A stretch of DNA of 64,000 nucleotides from Sipunculus nudus (GCA_026874595.1 CM049308.1:75377124-75441123); one strand, 5' to 3'. Positions 1-12,313 are shown, numbered from the stretch's first letter. Translations and numbers: made by a program. The notes: generated from the letters alone by a model not told the origin.

Positions 1-2062
1 GAGGCTGATTGCTTTGCCCAAAACCTGGACCAAGGTAAACTACAAATTTGAGACTTCTCTGATCTCAGCGAGCATAGCAACCTGCTAGCTGTAAGAAAGT
101 GGTCCTCCTGAGCCTCTTCAAAGGGCGATTTTTCAGATGGTAATGTGTTTATGAACACATTGAGTTCGGACATCGAAACTGAACTGCGTGAAAACTCCAA
201 TCTGTACCTACTATAATCCGTCTGAAGTACTCACCGACTCAGTTATGTGTCAACGGCTTCCCACTGCTGCCAGCAATGTCCTGCACAAGCATGCTATGGT
301 CGTACCAAGGTTTCAGTACCTCCCGCTCGTCCAGTGTGCTGCCAGAAATACACAAAACTCGGAGGCCATTTTTGAAGGATATCTTTACAGTCAAGGAGAC
401 CGTTACAGGAGCTTGGTGGACACTACAACAACAGCAAGACCATGCTATGGACACAGGAATGACAGAGACAATTCCTCATGAACCCAAGAATGTTAGTCTG
501 ACGATCGGTGATAAAAAACAAAATAACCTGCACTGCTCATGTGGTCGAGAGAGACAAGGGTGAAAAATGCAAGCATTGTCCTTTCAGGTCACGCCAGCCG
601 CTGTCCATGTGTAATCCAACAACCGGGCTGTGGGACACCCTGTAGTCGTCTAAACTACAAAAATCCAAAAGAATTATAACAAAAAAGGCACCAAATAGAA
701 GCAAACAAGAACTCTCATTTGGTTATGAAACCGGCATTTCGGGGAAAAGACAATGGTTAAAACTTGGTCACTGCTTGAGAACTGCTTACTTATAGCAGTC
801 ATTTTAGGCCTGGAACCCAGCCAAAAGAATAATGTTAAGGTCATGTGGGAGGAATGTAACAAAATTATAGAGTACCTTCCCTCGGGAATCAGGTGTCTCT
901 GATGTCACCGCAGACAATCAAATCACTTCAGGCACGGTGCAACACGGACAGAGTGAGCTGCAGTTATTGCAGCACCAGATAAAGGAAGAAATATTGTCCA
1001 CAGAAGGGACAGACAAGTTGGGTTTGGAAAGTAAATATTAAACTTAGGAAGTTTTACCAAATACAAAAATGACGATGTGAAAGTTATCTGTGCCGTGCAC
1101 GGTGATAATAGGGAACTTGCGTACATTCGTGTTTAATTGTTCAGAGATTTATATCAACAAACTACACTTGAGGTTTTAACAGTCTATGATTTTCACCTGC
1201 ATTATCTAATATAGAAGCTATGTCATCACACAAATGCGTCATTTCAAAATTCATGTAAAATCATTTGCATTACTACATAATATAGCAAAAACGGTTGAAA
1301 CTTTCAAAATGGGAGCTTTGACCAAAAATTCTTTGGTTATAAATGCTACCAAGGTAAGCTGTGTGCATGATGCAAATTCCCTTGTTGGTGCACTTGTGAG
1401 CTTATGCGATTAAAACTAGCAGACTGAGCCTATTTGTCAGCAGTGTCCTCACTGGACCTTGAATTTAGGCCTTTAAGCGTTTTATAGTCTGGAATGGGGA
1501 AATATATATATATATATATACCGTATACAGTTAGGTTTACTGCATGCATGACAGGACTGTTATATATAGGCATAAATTTAATTTACAAACTGCCTTTCTG
1601 TAGCAATAAAATAAAAAATTGTACAGACGTCAGCGATTTAACATTATAGTTTGCAATGATGAGGCATCCAGCAAATCGTAAAACGGCAAAAAAAAAAAAA
1701 AAAATCGAATCTCATTTGTGAACAATTTTTTTAATTCTGTGAGGAAAAATTTATATTTTAACATACCGTAATTTATTATATTACGGCTACTGACCTTTTA
1801 TCGTGCCTTACAGGTATGAGGTTGCGATATGGACCCGGGGCGATGTCACATTGATGACGTTACGTCGCGGCAAAATATATTCCCCTGAGAAATCACCGGA
1901 AGCCTAACATATTCAATATTTTAAACGTTAGTCCAACAAAACGGTGTGATGTTCAGATAATGTAACTTTTTTGTAGAAAACCGGATTCAAAAGCAAAGAA
2001 TTATTATGAATTAAATAGAGAAATTATAACATTCATATAGTTTATGCTTCCTGTTTGTGTAT

Positions 2063-2093
<31 letters not shown>

Positions 2094-2639
2094 GGGCTAG
2101 CTTTGCAAAGCGGCTGTGAGTGTTGAATGATCATATAATCCATTAAATGTACCACTGTTAAACTGGGCTGGCCAGATGTAAAAATACTTAACATGGTGTC
2201 TAAAGAGTTGAATAAAAGCCACTATTTAAAAACAATTTCTTTGAAATTTCAGATTTCGATGATAGGTTTAATTATATTTTAAATTTTTTATGGAAATTAA
2301 TTTCTTCAGAAAATGTAACATAACCACAACATTGCAATATGGATTTTTCCTTGAATCAGAGCAGTTTTGTACAATGGAGTTGATACATCTTTACAGTTAA
2401 GAAATACTTTTCAAATAATAACAATTATTGCAGATCAGGTAAACAGAGAGAACTGTACTGAATGAACTCCAGTGACCAATGTGGGCTGCCGGACAATGAA
2501 AACAAATACAATAAGAGCTTTAAAAAAATCAATAACTAGCCTAATTTTGGAGATTTAATTTTCAAATTTCATTTACTGAAACCTGAGTGTGTTGGTCCTA
2601 ACAATATCTTCAGCGGACCTCTTAAGCTCAATTGTGCAG
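1..2639. other. Non-coding stretch, no gene supported
   Basis: Positions 1-660 are less AT-rich than the rest and have overlapping open frames of 60-97 codons on both strands, but no family motif or consistent splice signals, so I do not call a gene. The remainder is AT-rich. It contains a (TA)n tract at about 1502-1521, an A-run near 1688-1704 and a (GT)n tract running into 20 Gs at 2056-2096. A CRE-like region (TGACGTTACGTC) lies near 1855. Confidence 0.6.
2056..2096. repeat. (GT)n followed by G20 tract
   Basis: A GT dinucleotide run passes directly into an uninterrupted run of 20 guanines (2077-2096). It is one of at least eleven G or C homopolymers of 11 bases or more in this AT-rich window. 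Confidence 0.95.
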
Positions 2640-2735
2640 GACCTTTTTGAGATCTGTGAATTTGATGATATCCGAAAATTGTTTCTAGCGCTCAAAAACA
2701 TGTGCAGTGATATGAATGGTACACTCAGTACTTTG
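2640..2735 (+). CDS. Candidate 96-nt internal exon, unknown gene
   Basis: A 32-codon open segment starts right after an acceptor (TTGTGCAG) and ends right before a canonical donor (GTAAGA). Its length is a multiple of three and both ends are phase 0. The encoded peptide is acidic and helix-like, with FEICEFDDI in its first half and LALKNMC in the middle. I do not recognise the family. No other exon of the same gene could be joined to it with confidence, so partners may be far away or outside the window. The splice sites plus symmetric phase are the evidence. A chance open segment flanked by splice-like sites is the alternative. Confidence 0.4.
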
Positions 2736-4617
2736 GTAAGAAATGAAACAAGCAGTGATGGTAAGCCTTAGTAAGACTGGTCGAAGTTGTTCATATCTGG
2801 TGATCAGTCTGGTAAGTCTTAAGTGTCAGCTTTTTATGAATCATGTTCATAACACATCTTTTTAGCTTAAATATCCAATTCAGCAAGCCATTAATATTAT
2901 ATACTATATTTTAATATTCATATTCTTAGGTAGAAAGAGGTATTTCCGTTTGGCTACGGCTTTGAACTTAAAAATTACTTGTGTTTCTCTTGGAGTAAAG
3001 ATACATTTGAAAACAAGTTTCAGTCAACTCTTGGTTGATTTCTGAGAAGCATGTAACAGAATGTGCATTAACTATTTAAAGCAAATTTGTTATTTGAATA
3101 AAAATGAGTAACTAACAGTAAAACCTAAGGTTGTTGCACATCCGTTTTTTTTGGTCACGAGTGTAACATTTTGAAGATCTCTGCAAGTGTCTGATTTTCA
3201 GGAAAAAGAAAGACCGTTCTAAAATCAATTTGCGTTATGGTTCTGAAACTAGACTTTCTCCTCGTGCAAATCAGTGCTACATTCCTAATATGAAAAGAAA
3301 TCAAGATATATTGGTACACTCAATTATCATGAGTATTACTCAACAATCAAATGCTTGTATCATAGCCATAAGATGTTTACAAGATATCATTGTACAATAT
3401 TTAATTTCTTGCAAATTATTTACAATTTGGCTGACTTTCGGCTGATGTAAGGACACAAAATACTTCAGCAGAGGATAATGACCAGTTATTAGTGTCATGT
3501 CACAAGTGTAACATATTTTGCTGAAACAGACCTAAAAATAATTCTGAAGGAACAAATGATCCATGTGGGATTTGGTTTTCAGACTTTCAGATTAGTTAGC
3601 AATGGACCTGTTTTTTTTCGCAATGGACCTGTTTTGTAAAAAAAAACACGTTACATTGGCCACACTGCATGTTACAGTACATCAAGGTCATTAATTTTAA
3701 GTCACATCACTTTTTACCTAAATTTTAAATAAACAGCTGTTTTTTCCTTAAAATGTTGAATACATAACCCCTTTAAAGCATGTAATAATTGGTAAAATGT
3801 GTCTGTTATCATTCTATGAACAAATATAAGAACTGCAGCTAAAATTAAGCATGCATTTCCACTCATTTGTTTTGCTTAAATGATAAAAAAACTGGCTGGT
3901 CCGTTTAGACATATCATACTGAGCTTTTACCTGGCAAAAAACCCAAACAAGTTATGCACTGAAGGCTTCTTAAAACATATAAATCAAATTACAGTAACAT
4001 GTTTGAATGAAATTTGACTCCCGTGTCACGCTTTGGAGTCATTTTTTATTAACAGGCCCAATACGAATAATGAATGCTATCACCGAGATATTTATGAAAG
4101 TTATTAATGAGGACTCTCCTGTGTATTTGGTTTAATACTGTACTTGATTTTATTTGAAGACTGCAAAGCAAGGAATCCTCAGTAATAGCTTATCGAATAC
4201 CGCTTACTTCTTTACACCTTTATTATCATCATTTCAGATTATCTAATTCGATAAAACAAAAATCTATATACGTACAACTCCCTTCAAATCTATTAACTTC
4301 TCTTTAAATGCATTAATTACATATTACTATCGCTCCATTCCTTATACCGAATGTATGCGGGGAAAAATCTGATTGACGCAATAGCTAACAAAACAATCGA
4401 TTAATTATGGATACAGAAGATCAATTATATTGACATCCTAACTCAATGAAATAATGAATAGTCAATCTTCCTAGCAGCTCACTAAAGTATTTTAAAGAAA
4501 AGTTAAAATATTCGAATTTATGTGCTCCGTCAAAACAAATATGCAGGCAGAAGAAACCATTTGAAAAACACTTATTTATCAATTTGGCGTATGGATCGTG
4601 GGAAGATGCGCCTTAAT
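2736..4617. other. AT-rich non-coding sequence
   Basis: No open frame here has family motifs. Short A/T homopolymers occur. The 3230-3445 plus frame looks like chance. Nothing else is supported. Confidence 0.6.
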
Positions 4618-4770
4618 TGTGATACTTGATCATTCGAAAGCGGAAAGCGTTTGACACTGTAAACTTCGATACATGAAAGTGCGGAAAACGTTTATATAGT
4701 ACTAATTATTCTATGGTATTTAGGGTCCACTATGTCAATCCGTAATTGATCGAAATTAACAAATATTTTA
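4618..4770 (+). mobile_element. Decayed LINE reverse-transcriptase fragment
   Basis: Read with one small frame break, 4621-4672 gives a relic of reverse transcriptase motif A (LDHSKA, then F-D-T-V-N). This resembles the LDLSKAFDTVN motif of APE-type LINEs. The following bases share CAATCCGTAATTGATC with a second relic at 31.1-31.3 kb, so both probably descend from one LINE family. It is non-functional: only about 50 bp is recognisable and it is frameshifted. Confidence 0.4.
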
Positions 4771-5298
4771 AATTCCTACATTTACAAACCGTTATTAAAA
4801 TTTTTAAAAATATTAATATGAAAGCTAACATTTATAAATCAATTCGAAATTGATCAAGTAAAACACAAAATAATAATTCTCACAAGTACGCATGCGTTCA
4901 TTGTTCGTGTTTTAAATTTTTTGAAAAAAATGCCTCCCACTTCAGTCTCTGCAGGACATTATCATGGGGCTCTTCGAACTTTGATTGTGTATATAAAAGA
5001 CATCCGATCCCAGGACGAGACATCGTAGGTATCTGCAAACTCTGATAGTACAAAATAAAAAAAAATCCCATCCCACTACGTTCTTTTCAATTACTTATGT
5101 TTCTTTCTACGTTCTCTGCAGGACATAACTTTGGGTCAATTCACACAAGCGCGTGACTAAGCCAAAAAAACCTTTGGTTAGAATACATCAATGCTTAAAC
5201 TATACACACAGATATTTTGAAACAACACTTTCATATTCTTAAACTATTTCTGCTTTATAATGATAAGGTATGGTCCCTGGAGCACACGATTGCAAAGT

Positions 5299-5336
5299 CT
5301 GATGAAGATACCCTCTGAAACGTAAAGCTTTCGTTT
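5299..5336 (+). ncRNA. Hammerhead-ribozyme-like core, probably a relic
   Basis: CTGATGA (5299-5305) is followed by a 3-bp stem AGA/TCT with loop TACCC, then GAAA (5317-5320). This is the catalytic-core arrangement of hammerhead ribozymes. An ACG...CGT pair after GAAA could form stem III. No convincing stem I is visible, so it is unlikely to cleave as written. Such motifs are known in the terminal repeats of Penelope-like retroelements, and a Penelope-like fragment lies at 11.5 kb, but the two are not contiguous. Confidence 0.3.
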
Positions 5337-6047
5337 TAATTATCAACATTTAAAAATGAATTTAATCGATGATCATAGCGATTTTCAACGTATTCGAGCA
5401 AAGTTGATTAAAACAATGACATCCATTTTGTGCGAAAAAAATTCTTCATTTTAATTATCGGTCAAAGCAAATGAAAAGCTCATTTTTGTTTCCAAACACT
5501 CCCACAAACACGTAGATATAAATAGAGAAATTTTAAACAAATTTTGCATGAAATATTCTTATTATTACTTATTATTAATTTATTTTTCGAATGAAGTAGC
5601 ACGCCCTGCATGTTACTGTACAGTCCTGGTGCGCCGCACATGATCAACTGGCATGCTGCTGCATTAGACAAGTGCTCCCTTCCGCAAACTAAACATATAG
5701 GGCATTATTGACCTATGGGCAAGGTGCTTTTTCTTTCTTATTTTTATTGATTTTCTTTTCATCTCTTTCTTTCTGTTTAACTTTAATCTTTTTAAGTTTA
5801 CCTTTCAATTCATTAAGTCTGCACTAGTCAACTATTCCGTTTATTTTTTTTTGTCGTAACTGGGTCAACATAAGCACATCATTAAGGGGAATATGGAGGT
5901 GTGGCGATGGCTCTTCCTCATTAAATATATTTAACTTGTGAGTATGGTCGAGTGCTCCTTACTTTAAAATTTTATGCTCAGTGTGTTCTGTGGCGAAAGT
6001 TTTAAAATGTGTGCATCACTGTCAAACTGATTAAAATTTGTAAGAAC
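5337..6047. other. AT-rich non-coding sequence
   Basis: No gene is supported. The minus-strand open frame at 5480-5671 has no recognisable motif or splice context. Confidence 0.5.
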
Positions 6048-6139
6048 ATCTGAAAATGAAGCACCTAGTTTTGTCAGTGAGATCGGACAAAAAATCTGAA
6101 AATGAAGCACCTAGTTTTGTCAGCGAGGTCGGACAAAAT
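6048..6139. repeat. 46-bp perfect-period tandem duplication
   Basis: Two adjacent 46-bp units start ATCTGAAAATGAAGCACC at 6048 and 6094. They differ by only a few transitions (GTGAGAT versus GCGAGGT), indicating a recent local duplication. Confidence 0.9.
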
Positions 6140-7039
6140 GTGTTAGGGAGTAATCCCTTTGCTACTCTTCGCCTTTTTTTCAGCTAAGACCGACGTTTTA
6201 CTGTACATATTTCTAACGTGTGTACTGCTTTAACCAAAAATCTTTCTCCTTCTATGGTAATCACCACGACTATGGCAGCGACATCTTGATTTGCACATGT
6301 GGAACTGCCTTCAGACCCGGAAATGACAAAGTACGTATTAGTTATGGTGTGCAGAGCACATCTTCATGTTACGAGGGTCTCCAACCAACTGCGGAGCCAC
6401 CTTGGCCTCAGCAAGAATTCCCAAAAAAGCCCAAGAACCAGTTTTGGATATTATTGTTGCTCTGTGTTAAAGTCTTTCAAAGATTTAAAATAGATACAGC
6501 AAAGGGTCACTATGCTTCAGTAGTCACCTATGAAAGAATCCCTATTAGAGGTGGGACAATAGGAAACCTCAGGTTTGGTCTGAATGACTGCTAGAAAAAA
6601 AAGGGGGGGGGGGTGATTCAGGGGATAGTGTCTACCAGTATGTGGGTGAACCCATATGGGTAGGATTCACACTGTTAGGGTGACAATAATAATTATACTG
6701 GGATCATGGTTTGGAATATCAAATGAGTAATCAGGACTCTTCTGTGACAATCGGTCAAATATCAATAAAATTTTTCACAACAATAAATATTCAATTCAGC
6801 AGGTTTTTTTTAAATATTATTGGCTACTTTTCAAGTGTGTGATTTTTGTTGCACCTCTAGTTAAAATATCGTATAAAACCCGCGCAAGTGTCCATTTTCG
6901 ACTTCATACACTGCAAAAACAAGTAAATTGCCCCCCCCCCCAATTGTTATTTCATTTTTCAAAGCATTACTTGAAGAAACAATGTGCAAAATAGAATACG
7001 GGTAGTCGACAAGCGATTACGTGTATCCGCCAAAATCAG
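6140..7039. other. Non-coding, with G11 and C11 runs
   Basis: An open plus frame at 6220-6594 (124 codons) has no recognisable domain and ends at an A/G tract. I regard it as probably fortuitous. G11 lies at 6603-6613 and C11 at 6931-6941. Confidence 0.5.
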
Positions 7040-7510
7040 AGTGGAACGGGTGAAGTGAGGCATGGATTGAGTGGCAATGGGAAATAGAGTGAGGTGTTGC
7101 ATATTAGCATGGATGTCTGCAGCCGAAATGTGTATGTAGGTTGCGCCACCTACCACAAAAATCCAGAAAGCTGTCCAAGTTGTACACATATGCAAAATTT
7201 AAGGCAAATAAGTCAAAAACACTACATGTATATGAGTGATTTTAGCCCGTGGCAGACAAATTGACGGACACTGTGCAAAAATGGTTGTAGGTGGCGCCAC
7301 CAGTTTTGCGTATGATAAAGTGCTATATGAGATCTATACACATGCAATACTTTGGCCCAATCGGTCAAACGGTTCCCGAGATATGAGCTTGGATGTCTGC
7401 AGCGTAAACTGGAATGTAGGTGGCGCCACCTGTCATAAAATCAAGAGAACTGTCCAGGATGTATAAACCTGCAAAATTTCAGGCAATTTTCAGAGGTCAG
7501 AGGTCAACGC
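7040..7510. repeat. Repeat array with GGTGGCGCCACC palindromes
   Basis: The 12-bp palindrome GGTGGCGCCACC occurs at 7290-7301 and 7419-7430, with a one-base variant (GGTTGCGCCACC) at 7139-7150. Similar flanks recur: GGATGTCTGCAGC before it, then CTGTCCA and TGCAAAATTT after it. Spacings are 151 and 129 bp. The sequence AGGCATGGATTG...GGATGTCTGC (7050-7120) is also present near 42.41-42.47 kb, and a degraded palindrome lies at 42639-42650, so this is a dispersed family. Direct GAGGTCAGAGGTCA follows the third unit. Open frames within it are not convincing genes. Confidence 0.75.
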
Positions 7511-8317
7511 CAATTGGTCAGGCACTAGTTCACATGTGACCCGATAATTTGTGTAAGTTTTGGAAAAATCCGTCCAGTAGTCTCAGAGGAGTTCAACGGA
7601 AACGAACGCGGCGGCGGCGGAACCCGGTTAAAAACATAGTATCCGCAAAACTTTGTTTTGTTGGATAAAATATCTAAGAATTGCTGTTGGTAGAAATAGA
7701 ATCTTTTAAAATGAAGCAGTTAAAATAAACTGATGTGTTGATACTTTACCTTGTATTTAGCGTCACTTTGCTGTTTGGACAGTGCTTCAGCGTGTACGCA
7801 GTCCTATTCAATTTTCCTCACCTTTGGTGGATCTCGCATGCAGGCTTCTGACAATTTGTCAGTTTGAGAAAAGTTATTTAAATCATACTGGCTAAATGAC
7901 AAACACGACTGAAAGGCAATATATAACTTTTTACAACCTAGAAATATCGTCTAATATGTATAATCTTTCACCCTGCCTTCAATATATGAACCAACAGCTC
8001 CCATTTCACCAGATTCCACAAAATAATTAATTTACGGTAAACGAAGATGGTTCACAAGGCATACGTTCTAATTAAGACGTTTGTAAGGGGCAACCTGCCT
8101 GTGCCTATTTTCCCTTCCTTACTCTGTATCTGTACGATGACTACAGCATGTTGATGGCCGGTATTTTTGGTCATTCTGCGAATACATACTATCACTCAAA
8201 TCATGTCCTCCCTTGGTGCCGGGGTGGTGAATCTGCATATGACCACAGTGTTTGCGAAGACCATCGCACTGTCATTTGCTGACCAGGTAATGTCATCCCC
8301 AAAGTATTCCTCCGGCT
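7511..8317. other. Non-coding tail of the repeat, then unique AT-rich DNA
   Basis: 7560-7640 contains a GC-richer segment with (GGC)n-like AACGCGGCGGCGGCGGAAC, continuing the repeat above. No gene is supported in the remainder. Confidence 0.5.
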
Positions 8318-8530
8318 TTACTTTATAATGAAGAGAACGCTTTCCGAAAAAGAATGATACACCTTGAGACTGTCGTCGGAATAATTATTATGTCCTACTC
8401 CCATGCCCTGATCCCATATAAAAATTCGAAACCTCTGATAGGGCTGCCATTTTTCGGACAGACTAAAACATGGATTTCCCATGTCGCATGTCAGAATTAA
8501 GGACTTACCATCAGCACTCATAAATTCCAA
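8318..8530 (-). CDS. Candidate exon, aromatic-rich peptide, unknown family
   Basis: A 70-codon minus-strand open segment gives a peptide of natural-looking composition, including KWQPYQRFRIFIWDQGMGVG and HNNYSDDSLKVYH. It is unlike the low-complexity peptides of neighbouring chance frames. It lacks a convincing start, and no clear splice acceptor was identified. I do not recognise the domain. It may be an exon or a remnant of a secreted or beta-rich protein, but that is a guess from composition only. Confidence 0.25.
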   Translation of the reverse strand: MEFMSADGKSLILTCDMGNPCFSLSEKWQPYQRFRIFIWDQGMGVGHNNYSDDSLKVYHSFSESVLFIIK

Positions 8531-9358
8531 GGTTACACAATTCCTTGTTACTCCAAGATATGAGATTCTCCCGAATTTCTGTCAGACGGATGTGTAATTT
8601 TCATAAAATCACCGTTGAATCCTGCCTCTTTGGTCTAGGGTAGAGCATGCATTTAAAAGCCGATTTCGACTCTCAGCTGAGGAGGGTTAAGAATGTTTCA
8701 CGGTTATCACTTTCAAACTAGTACAACTTTGGGATGTTCCTTTGTGTTGTAATTAAGTAATTAGGATCTACAATTGCTGTAGACACTGGACCTAAGGAGC
8801 ACCTGGATAACTGATAAGAAATGAATGAAAGAAATAAAACTTTGCCGGTGTAAAAAATAGAAAACTTTGCCGGTGTAAACATAATTAGTATTAGATTAAG
8901 CAGGATACAAAAAAAGGAAGGCGATTATAAAAAGTATAAAATATAAATATATATATTCCCACTAATTGCTTTCCAATGCTTTTCTTTTAGGTTCAAATGA
9001 CTCATTATATATGTATAAAAAACTTGGTAACATAAAGTTATTTTACCTTGCGGAAGGTAACCTGAGCAGAAGCAGAGTTCTTAAGAATAGCATTAAAACT
9101 GTCATGTAGTTTGACTTCCGCAGTGCTTGGACAACCTTTTGCTTGAACCACCCCCCCCCCCCCCCTGTTACCGGTGTTTGCCTGTTTGACCTTTCCGGGT
9201 GTCCTGCCAGGTGTTCTGGGTCATTTTACACTCTCACACATACGGGTGTGTGTATACTCGTGATGAGTTTTCCTTTTGATGATCCTGATCCGTATAAAGT
9301 GGACTCGTGTGACCAACTTGAGCTCATCACAAGGAAATAGTGTATGTGTTTGTGTCCT
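8531..9358. other. Non-coding, short tandem and C15 run
   Basis: AAAACTTTGCCGGTGTAAA is repeated at a 25-bp period at 8836-8880. C15 lies at 9151-9165. No gene is seen. Confidence 0.6.
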
Positions 9359-9530
9359 ATTAGCAGCGTGCGAATGCCCTATGAGGAGTGTGTGAATACC
9401 CTAAGAGTAGAATGCAAATTCCCTATGAGCAGTGTGTGAATGCCGTTTGAGCAGTGTGCAAATGGCCTATGAGCAATGTGTAATACCCTTATGAGCAGTG
9501 TGCGAATGCGATTTGAGCAGTATGTGGATG
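9359..9530. repeat. 22-bp minisatellite, about 8 copies
   Basis: The unit is approximately TGAGCAGTGTGTGAATGCCC plus two bases, at a steady 22-bp period from about 9360 to 9528. Units are diverged and occasionally 21 bp. It is a simple tandem array with no intervening unique spacers. Confidence 0.85.
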
Positions 9531-11228
9531 TAAAAACCAGAGCCATATATGCGTCTGTATTTGTCTGGTGGCCTGTATAGTGCGTACACACAGGTAATTA
9601 TTTTTATCGAGTGCGCAACATACAGCCTCTTTAAGGCCATCCCAAAACCTTAAATATTAGTTTACGTATTACTTGATAAAAAAAGAGATTGTATATCTAA
9701 ACTATTACTCATTTTATTCTTCTGACCATTCCCCATAACATGGTCTAGTGACCTGTCCATCTGTCAGTTTGTCCGTTCATTCTTCTTTAGTCCTCTATTT
9801 CGTCTTTCTACTTGCTTTTTTTTCTGACTTTCGACGCTACACAGTACAATTGTTTGCAGCAATCACATTAAAACTATTACAGATGATATATATCCATAAT
9901 CCCCCGAAGCCTATTGTTTTTTGTCAATATCGGACAAATGTGAAGTTCATCGAATTATTTTCCTCATAACCTGGCCCAAATTGTCGTTGCCATATAAAAT
10001 GGTATTTTTTTCCATCCGTCCGTCTGGGCATGTACAAAGTTGTACAGCTGATAGGCCTATGCCATTGAATATCCTCCGAGCGTTTTGAGATACTCATTTC
10101 CTGCGCACGACATTATATCGCGTGCATCCGAGCTAATTATCGCTTTACTGGTCGATATTAATACGCGACAGTAATTTTCTGTGAATCCTAAATGATTTTA
10201 GGTATACCGGATATGTAAATTTGAAAATTACCGTAATTTCTGCTACGGCTCAGTAATAACTACAATGTTTCGTATTAAATGTTTCTTCATATGTGTCCTT
10301 CAAGATTTCAATATATCATAAACGTGTTACCGAGAGTGCATTGTTTGCCCGAGTACCATTTTCATATGTCTGCATGTCTGAGACTGCGACATTGCCTGAT
10401 GTTTATATTCGTATATATATCAAAGATGAAGGATGTGTAAAAGTGGTCCGGTCAAGTTTATGAATTAAATAATTCCTGTGGGCAGGATTCTAAACCAAGG
10501 AACCGTTCATTCTTGTACTGGTTGAAGACCCGTGTCCTCTTAGCTTCCCACATGCGTTCACAGGACAGTTGATCCCCGTGACAGGGGATAACATAACGTG
10601 GTTGTCCTTCCTTTTCATCACATAAAACACACCAATGTTAAGCTGCAATTAATATTGTCTCATCCACTTGCTGCACGGCATCATACATTGTTCTGGTAGA
10701 TTATATAATATATATAGATATATTGGTATTATCAATGATCTCATGAAGTTAACTAATTAAACATTTGTTTTAAAGATAATAAAGAAAAAGAAAAACAACT
10801 TGTTTCTCTGCTCCAATTGTAAGGATACAGGGGTTTAATAAGCTTGGACTCTCAGAAGCTCTTTTCATGCAGTTGACATTTGCCTGTGTCAGATAATAAA
10901 TGCTTCCAAATATAATTTCCATGTTTTTTTATTATGAAACATTTATTTTACATTGATTGTTCAAATAGTTATTAAATGATGATGGCGTTCTTTTGCTCTT
11001 GTACATTGAGTAAGGGATGTGGCTTTGGCCCCGATTTTTTTTTTATGTCGCCGTCTTGAATTAAAATCAAGCGCAATTAACCCATACCTCTGGTATTTTC
11101 CCAACAAATCGTCACTCGAGCAGAAGATTCAAACCTGCCCCCGTTCACCCCTGTATTGAAAAAAATGTTCACGCATTCTTTTTTTTCTTTTCATTTCCTA
11201 TAGCACATTATTTAGTATGCAGCTTTCA
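9531..11228. other. AT-rich non-coding sequence
   Basis: No gene or named repeat is supported. CCGTCCGTC at 10014-10023 resembles a fragment of the CCGTC-rich dispersed repeat also seen near 38.39 kb. Confidence 0.5.
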
Positions 11229-11347
11229 GCTTTCTGATTTAACCCATTGGATAAAGGAATCCCCAAAGCCGAATCTCTCTAGAACGGCATAAAGGAATCT
11301 ATGATTTATGGAATCAAAGGCAGCTTGGAGAGCCACCTAGGTTACAT
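11229..11347 (-). mobile_element. LINE reverse-transcriptase fragment (motif A region)
   Basis: On the minus strand one frame reads ALQAAFDSINHRF followed by LYAVLERFGFGDSFIQWV. This matches the motif A block of LINE reverse transcriptases of the L1/Tx1 type (A-FDSI--rFL--vLe-fGFg--fi-W). It is an isolated fragment of about 120 bp. Stops and frame loss on both sides show an old, truncated copy. Confidence 0.55.
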
Positions 11348-11489
11348 GTTTTATTCCCGTTTTTCAACATTGATGTTTACAACAACTTTGTTCTTAAACA
11401 AGTCCATACATCCTATTCAGAACCAGTATAACCTTTAGATCACTAATATATACACAAAGGAAGCCAAAAATCACATAAATACTAAACAA

Positions 11490-11860
11490 AAGGTTGGTGA
11501 ATTGGCAGCTTTAATGATCATAAGTATTATAAGAAACTGGTATTAGATCCAAACGATTCGTTTAAACGTGAATGATTTATTCTCGACATTACTCCGGAAA
11601 TATGTAAACAAATATCCAAAATGATTCCTCCAAATGCTACACCCGGAAAATTTTACACCCTTCCTAAATTACAGAAACCGGGCACCCCGGAGGGCTGATA
11701 ATATCTGGAATAGGAACACTTACTGAACTTATTTTAGGATATATGGAATCAACATTAAAACCAATTGTCCAAACATTTAACTACAGGATACTAAAGACTT
11801 CTTTAACAAATTAAGTGTAATAAAAATATTCCAAAGAATATGTTGAATCATTACACACTT
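11490..11860 (+). mobile_element. Penelope-like element RT fragment, decayed
   Basis: Across several frameshifts the plus strand gives blocks typical of Penelope-like reverse transcriptases: YYKKLVLDPN, then MIPPNATPGKFYTLPKLQKP, GTPEG, IISGIGTLTE, ESTLKPIVQTF and DTKDFFNKLSV. The order and spacing match the fingers/palm N-terminal part of that family (GKFY-LPKIHKPG-PGRPIVS-GTPTE...LKPLV...DT-DFLNKL). No GIY-YIG endonuclease or terminal repeats are seen, so this is a relic. A hammerhead-like core at 5.3 kb could come from the same family. Confidence 0.65.
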
Positions 11861-12313
11861 AAACACTGTTTTTGTCAGCATTTTCCCCTTTTCTTCATTT
11901 CGCTAAGATGAAATGCAGCCCTCGCGTTTTGTAAAGTCTTATACTTATTATTAATTATATAAAAGCATCTCTTGTTCATCTCTGGTATCACTTTTGTTGC
12001 ATTCGCCCTGAGTTAACAGTTAATGTGCTAATGTCCTAGGGAGTCCACAAAAGGGATACCATGCACTTGCATCAAATAAAAGTGTCATTTTATTTCAACA
12101 CATTGCAGCTCCCATTTTCTATCAACATTATGAATCATATTTTCCCATTGGATGTAATATAATAATATCGTGTTGTAATTGGTTATGGGGGCAGAAAGCT
12201 AAAACAGGTACCCCTTGAAACTCTTTAAAGGCCTATTTCCTTTGGAAAAAATGAAATACCATGAAAGACCAAAGAGTCAAGATAACTAATTTAAAAAAAC
12301 AAACACCCTTTTA
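11861..12313. other. Non-coding sequence
   Basis: No gene is supported. The sequence is AT-rich, with a few short homopolymers. Confidence 0.5.

Noticed and set aside
188-563. Overlapping ORFs of 95-97 codons at the left edge
   Set aside because: Three frames on two strands are open at once with no motif. Cannot be distinguished from chance in a GC-richer patch.
9359-9530. CRISPR-like array
   Set aside because: The 22-bp units are contiguous and diverged with no unique spacers; it is a minisatellite in eukaryotic DNA.
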